Source of the DNA: an uncultured Lachnospiraceae bacterium
Lineage (GTDB): Bacteria; Bacillota; Clostridia; Lachnospirales; Lachnospiraceae
Assembly (NCBI GenBank): GCA_934292725.1
Contig: CAKQXY010000008.1
Span: 1 to 64,000 of the forward strand
Direction of reading: 5' to 3'
DNA: 64,000 nt
Made by a program: the position numbers and the translations under genes. Below the pieces are notes generated by a model. The model had not been told where the DNA came from and searched no databases. It was given only the letters and a program-made list of their open reading frames with translations. This document shows positions 61,080 to 64,000 of the stretch, in pieces; position 1 is the first letter of the stretch; each line of letters starts with the position of its first letter.

Positions 61080-62573
61080 ATGATCAGCGAAAAATTAGAA
61101 AAGGCAAGAGCTTATGAAGCAGAGAACGAGAAGAAGATCACACCACTGATGAGACCGGTGTTTCATCTGACACCGCGAGTTGGCTGGATGAATGATCCAA
61201 ATGGTTTTTCTTGTTACAATGGAAAATATCATATGTTCTATCAGTATTACCCATATCGCCCATTCTGGGGACCGATGCATTGGGGTCATGCAGTGAGCGA
61301 GGATCTGCTGCACTGGAATTATCTTCCTACAGCACTTGCACCAGATGAACCGTATGAAAATGGCGGCGGCTGCTTCTCAGGAAGTGCAGTGGAGCTTTCT
61401 GATGGACGTCAGCTTCTTGTGTATACTGGTGTATTATCTGAAAAACAGCCAGACGGAACGATGCACGATGTGCAGCAGCAGTGCGTGGCAGTTGGTGATG
61501 GAGTAAATTATGAAAAGTGCGAAAATAATCCTGTTATGACGGCAAAACAGCTGCCAAGTGATTCAAACAGATTTGATTTTAGAGATCCGAAGGCATGGAA
61601 GGCAGCAGACGGAAGCTATCGCTGTGTGATGGTAAACTGTGATAACAAGGGAGATGGACGTGCAGTTTTGTTTGAAAGCAAGGATGGCTTCTCATGGAAC
61701 TTTAAGAGTATTCTGACACAGAATAATGGAAGGTTCGGAAAGATGTGGGAGTGTCCAGATCTGTTTGAGCTGGATGGAAAGGCTGTTTTGATTGTAAGCC
61801 CAATGGAGATGGAGGCAGAAGGACTCGAATATCCAAATGGTCACGGCGTTGTCTGCCAGATCGGAACTTACGACGATGAGACAGGAACCTTTACATGTGA
61901 GCATGCACAGTCTGTTGATTACGGCATTGATTTTTATGCACCTCAGTCTACACAGACACCAGATGGCAGAAGAGTCATGATTGGATGGATGCAAAACTGG
62001 GCATTTGTTAACCAGCATGCAGAGACTGAGCCGTGGTTTGGTCAGATGGCACTGCCAAGAGAGCTGTCAATTGTTGAAGGAAAGCTGATTCAGCGTCCGA
62101 CAAAGGAATTTGACGCATTACGCAAAAATCCAGTTTCACACAATGGTGTGTGTGTATCAAGTTTAGAGACAGTAAAGCTTGAAGGCATTGAAGGTCGTGT
62201 GGCTGATGTTGAACTTACGATTGCACCTGAAAGCAAGGATGATAGTTACTATATGTTTGAGATGCGCTTTGCACAGGATGACAAGCATTACACAGCACTT
62301 CGCTACCGTCCGCGTGAGTCAGAGCTTGAGCTTGACAGAAGCTACTCTGATTCCAGAATTGCGATGATCCACAAGCGTTCATGTAAGGTAAAAGATAACG
62401 GCGGTGTGCTTAAGCTTCGTGTTGTGATTGATCGTTTCAGTGCAGAAGTATTTGTAAACGATGGTGAGCAGGTGATGAGTGTTACCTTCACGACTGATAC
62501 TGCGGCAAATGGCATTTCGTTTGTGTCAGATGGAGCAGTAAAGCTGGATATTACAAAGTACGATATTGAATAA
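61080..62573 (+). CDS. GH32 beta-fructofuranosidase (sucrose-6-phosphate hydrolase type)
   Basis: A 497-residue GH32 enzyme with canonical motifs: WMNDPNGFSCYNGKYHMFYQ (nucleophile Asp near residue 40), FRDPKAW (transition-state stabiliser near 164) and MWECPDLF (acid/base Glu near 222). No signal peptide, so it acts on internalised sucrose, sucrose phosphate or fructo-oligosaccharides. It starts behind its own promoter with AAAGGGAGG and precedes the fructokinase by about 20 bases. Confidence 0.93.
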   Translation: MISEKLEKARAYEAENEKKITPLMRPVFHLTPRVGWMNDPNGFSCYNGKYHMFYQYYPYRPFWGPMHWGHAVSEDLLHWNYLPTALAPDEPYENGGGCFSGSAVELSDGRQLLVYTGVLSEKQPDGTMHDVQQQCVAVGDGVNYEKCENNPVMTAKQLPSDSNRFDFRDPKAWKAADGSYRCVMVNCDNKGDGRAVLFESKDGFSWNFKSILTQNNGRFGKMWECPDLFELDGKAVLIVSPMEMEAEGLEYPNGHGVVCQIGTYDDETGTFTCEHAQSVDYGIDFYAPQSTQTPDGRRVMIGWMQNWAFVNQHAETEPWFGQMALPRELSIVEGKLIQRPTKEFDALRKNPVSHNGVCVSSLETVKLEGIEGRVADVELTIAPESKDDSYYMFEMRFAQDDKHYTALRYRPRESELELDRSYSDSRIAMIHKRSCKVKDNGGVLKLRVVIDRFSAEVFVNDGEQVMSVTFTTDTAANGISFVSDGAVKLDITKYDIE

Positions 62574-62594
62574 TAGAAAGGCATGGAAACGGAT

Positions 62595-63560
62595 ATGAGT
62601 GAGAAAACATATGATGTAACAGCACTTGGCGAGCTTTTAATTGATTTTACAGAAAATGGAAAAAGTGCACAGGGAAATCCGCTTTTTGAGGCTAATCCAG
62701 GAGGTGCACCATGCAATGTACTTGCGATGCTTACAAAGCTTGGCCATAAAACTGCATTTATTGGAAAGGTAGGAGATGACTTCTTTGGAAAGCAGTTAAG
62801 AGAAGCCATCACAGAGGTAGGTATTGATTCAACTGGACTTTTAAGTGATCCTGAAATTCACACAACACTGGCTATGGTTCACACATATCCAGACGGTGAT
62901 CGCGACTTTTCTTTCTACCGCAATCCGGGTGCTGATATGATGTTAAAGGAAGATGAGATTCCGACAGAACTGATCGAGAACTCTAAAATTTTCCATTTTG
63001 GAACATTGTCCATGACACATGATGGTGTACGCGCTGCAACAAAAAAGGCAATTTCTATTGCAGAAGAAGCAAATGCGCTTATTTCCTTTGACCCGAATCT
63101 TCGCCCACCGCTGTGGAAGTCTTTAGATGATGCAAAAGAGCAGGTACTTTATGGTCTTGGTCATTGTCATATTTTAAAAATCTCTGACAACGAGATACAG
63201 TGGCTTACCGGAAAAGAAGATTATACTGACGGTGTAAACTGGATTCGTGAGCGCTACAATATTCCGCTTATTCTTGTATCTATGGGTAAGGAAGGAAGCC
63301 GTGCCTATTATGAAGATAAGATTGTAGAGGTAAAGCCATTTTTGCAGAAAAATACTATTGAGACAACAGGTGCAGGTGATACCTTCTGCGGCTGTGTACT
63401 GCACTATATTTGCGAACATGGATTAAAGGATCTTACAGAGGCTGATCTTACCAAGATGCTGACATTTGCAAATGCGGCAGCAGCAAGAATTACAACGCGA
63501 AAAGGTGCACTTCGTGTAATGCCAGACCGTGCAGAGATTGAAGCAGTAATGAAAAAATAA
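62595..63560 (+). CDS. scrK: Fructokinase, PfkB family
   Basis: A 321-residue ribokinase-fold kinase that phosphorylates the fructose released by the GH32 enzymes. Opening YDVTALGELLIDFTENGKS, substrate motif NPGGAPCNVLAMLTKLG, and ATP/catalytic motif ETTGAGDTFCGCVLHYI with the base Asp near residue 257. The start may be ATG 62583 or ATG 62595; the GAAAGG site lies too close to the first. Confidence 0.92.
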   Translation: MSEKTYDVTALGELLIDFTENGKSAQGNPLFEANPGGAPCNVLAMLTKLGHKTAFIGKVGDDFFGKQLREAITEVGIDSTGLLSDPEIHTTLAMVHTYPDGDRDFSFYRNPGADMMLKEDEIPTELIENSKIFHFGTLSMTHDGVRAATKKAISIAEEANALISFDPNLRPPLWKSLDDAKEQVLYGLGHCHILKISDNEIQWLTGKEDYTDGVNWIRERYNIPLILVSMGKEGSRAYYEDKIVEVKPFLQKNTIETTGAGDTFCGCVLHYICEHGLKDLTEADLTKMLTFANAAAARITTRKGALRVMPDRAEIEAVMKK

Positions 63561-63601
63561 TAATCAAAAAACAATAATCAGAAAGCGAGGATGCAAAATT
63601 C

Positions 63602-64000
63602 ATGAAATTATACAGAATTAAGAATCGCAAAAGCTTTGGCTTTTCAGCTGAAAATCCGACTGGACAAAAAAATGGTGGTACAAAGGGTAAGGACTGTGAG
63701 AAATTAAGTCCGTGTATTCAGATTGCTCCGGGAGAGACTGTTACGCTGTGTGATACAGATGGTCCTGGTATGATTACACATATTTGGTTTACCGGATATG
63801 TTGGCCATAGCTTTGTTATGCGTATTTACTGGGAGAATGAGGAGTTTCCGTCTGTTGAAGCACCGATTTCTGCATTTTTTGGATGTGCATATGATGAAAA
63901 TTTCAAGGATCGCGACGGCAACTACATTGTTTTAAATTCAGCGAAAATTCTCACGGCACCAGGACGTGGCTTTAACAGCTACTGGGAGATGCCATTTGCA
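63602..64000 (+). CDS. DUF2961/GH172 protein, 5' part only
   Basis: The first 133 residues of a gene that runs off the window. GMITHIWFTGYVGHSFVMRI and YWENEEFPSVEAPISAFFG match the N-terminal part of the DUF2961 family, whose founding characterised member (GH172) is a difructose dianhydride I synthase/hydrolase. It is at the end of the fructan operon, which makes a difructose-dianhydride role plausible. AAGCGAGG site and ATG at 63602. Confidence 0.82.
   Translation, partial: MKLYRIKNRKSFGFSAENPTGQKNGGTKGKDCEKLSPCIQIAPGETVTLCDTDGPGMITHIWFTGYVGHSFVMRIYWENEEFPSVEAPISAFFGCAYDENFKDRDGNYIVLNSAKILTAPGRGFNSYWEMPFA

Overview
The window looks like a chromosomal segment of a low-GC Gram-positive anaerobe, most likely a gut or rumen Lachnospiraceae (Clostridia). 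The support is AGGAGG-type ribosome binding sites throughout, ferredoxin-type aldo/keto reductase, a clostridial-style type IV pilus cluster, an LplB/AraQ-like sugar ABC transporter, and a CRISPR repeat of the kind I associate with Cas13a loci of Clostridium aminophilum and Lachnospiraceae NK4A179 (from memory, not searched).

Region 1 (1-4250) is ordinary chromosome: thioredoxin and MTA/SAH nucleosidase (minus), an aldo/keto reductase with two 4Fe-4S motifs plus a small unknown gene (plus), and a KdgK-like PfkB kinase (minus).

Region 2 (about 4370-31740) is an accessory island and the main interest. A consensus promoter drives three large genes: a 717-aa protein with a C-terminal HEPN-type RNKAAH motif and central coiled coil, a 1004-aa tandem WYL-domain protein, and a 1386-aa Cas13a-type effector with two R-x4-H HEPN motifs (R603/H608 and R1200/H1205). 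After it come three separate CRISPR arrays with the same 31-nt repeat (near 14147, 19746 and 27878). Each array is preceded by the same ~100-nt nested stem-loop element and the same leader promoter. Arrays 1 and 2 are followed by a decayed copy of the cas13a 3' end and then cas2 and a reverse transcriptase gene. That pair is intact after array 2 and a deletion scar after array 1; array 3 runs directly into the end of the module. Every module closes with a terminator and a conserved ~155-nt 5'-UTR-like segment that leads into a different cargo operon: (A) ABC exporter, small paired proteins and an ion transporter; (B) two VirD4/TraG-like ATPases with small membrane proteins; (C) a YbjN-like protein and a ClpP-like protease. 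No cas1 is present. The island reads as a tandemly amplified and eroded RT-associated type VI-A locus whose copies have been separated by cargo. The spacers are pyrimidine-rich on the crRNA strand; their complements read like mRNA, one of them with a ribosome binding site and start codon. This fits RNA-derived acquisition and mRNA targeting. The island ends with a minus-strand pair (a replication-relaxation-like wHTH protein and a PD-(D/E)XK-like nuclease) whose flanks are duplicated at 27323-27655.

Region 3 (31756-36798) holds an aconitase-family hydratase and a GH2 beta-mannosidase. Region 4 (36837-52122) is a type IV pilus operon (two pilins, PilD, PilC, PilM, PilN, PilO, PilB, PilT), then a hairpin cluster, then a 2341-aa pilin-like surface protein carrying a Ser-Glu repeat and an STE-rich stalk. 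Region 5 (52177-64000) contains a DUF1622 membrane protein, a membrane-anchored metallophosphoesterase and a LacI regulator (minus). A fructan-utilisation operon follows: two permeases, a binding protein, two GH32 enzymes, fructokinase and the start of a DUF2961/GH172 gene. It is driven by a perfect consensus promoter overlapped by a palindromic LacI-type operator.

I saw no rRNA, tRNA, transposase or integrase gene. All family calls are by reading the sequence; none was checked by database search.
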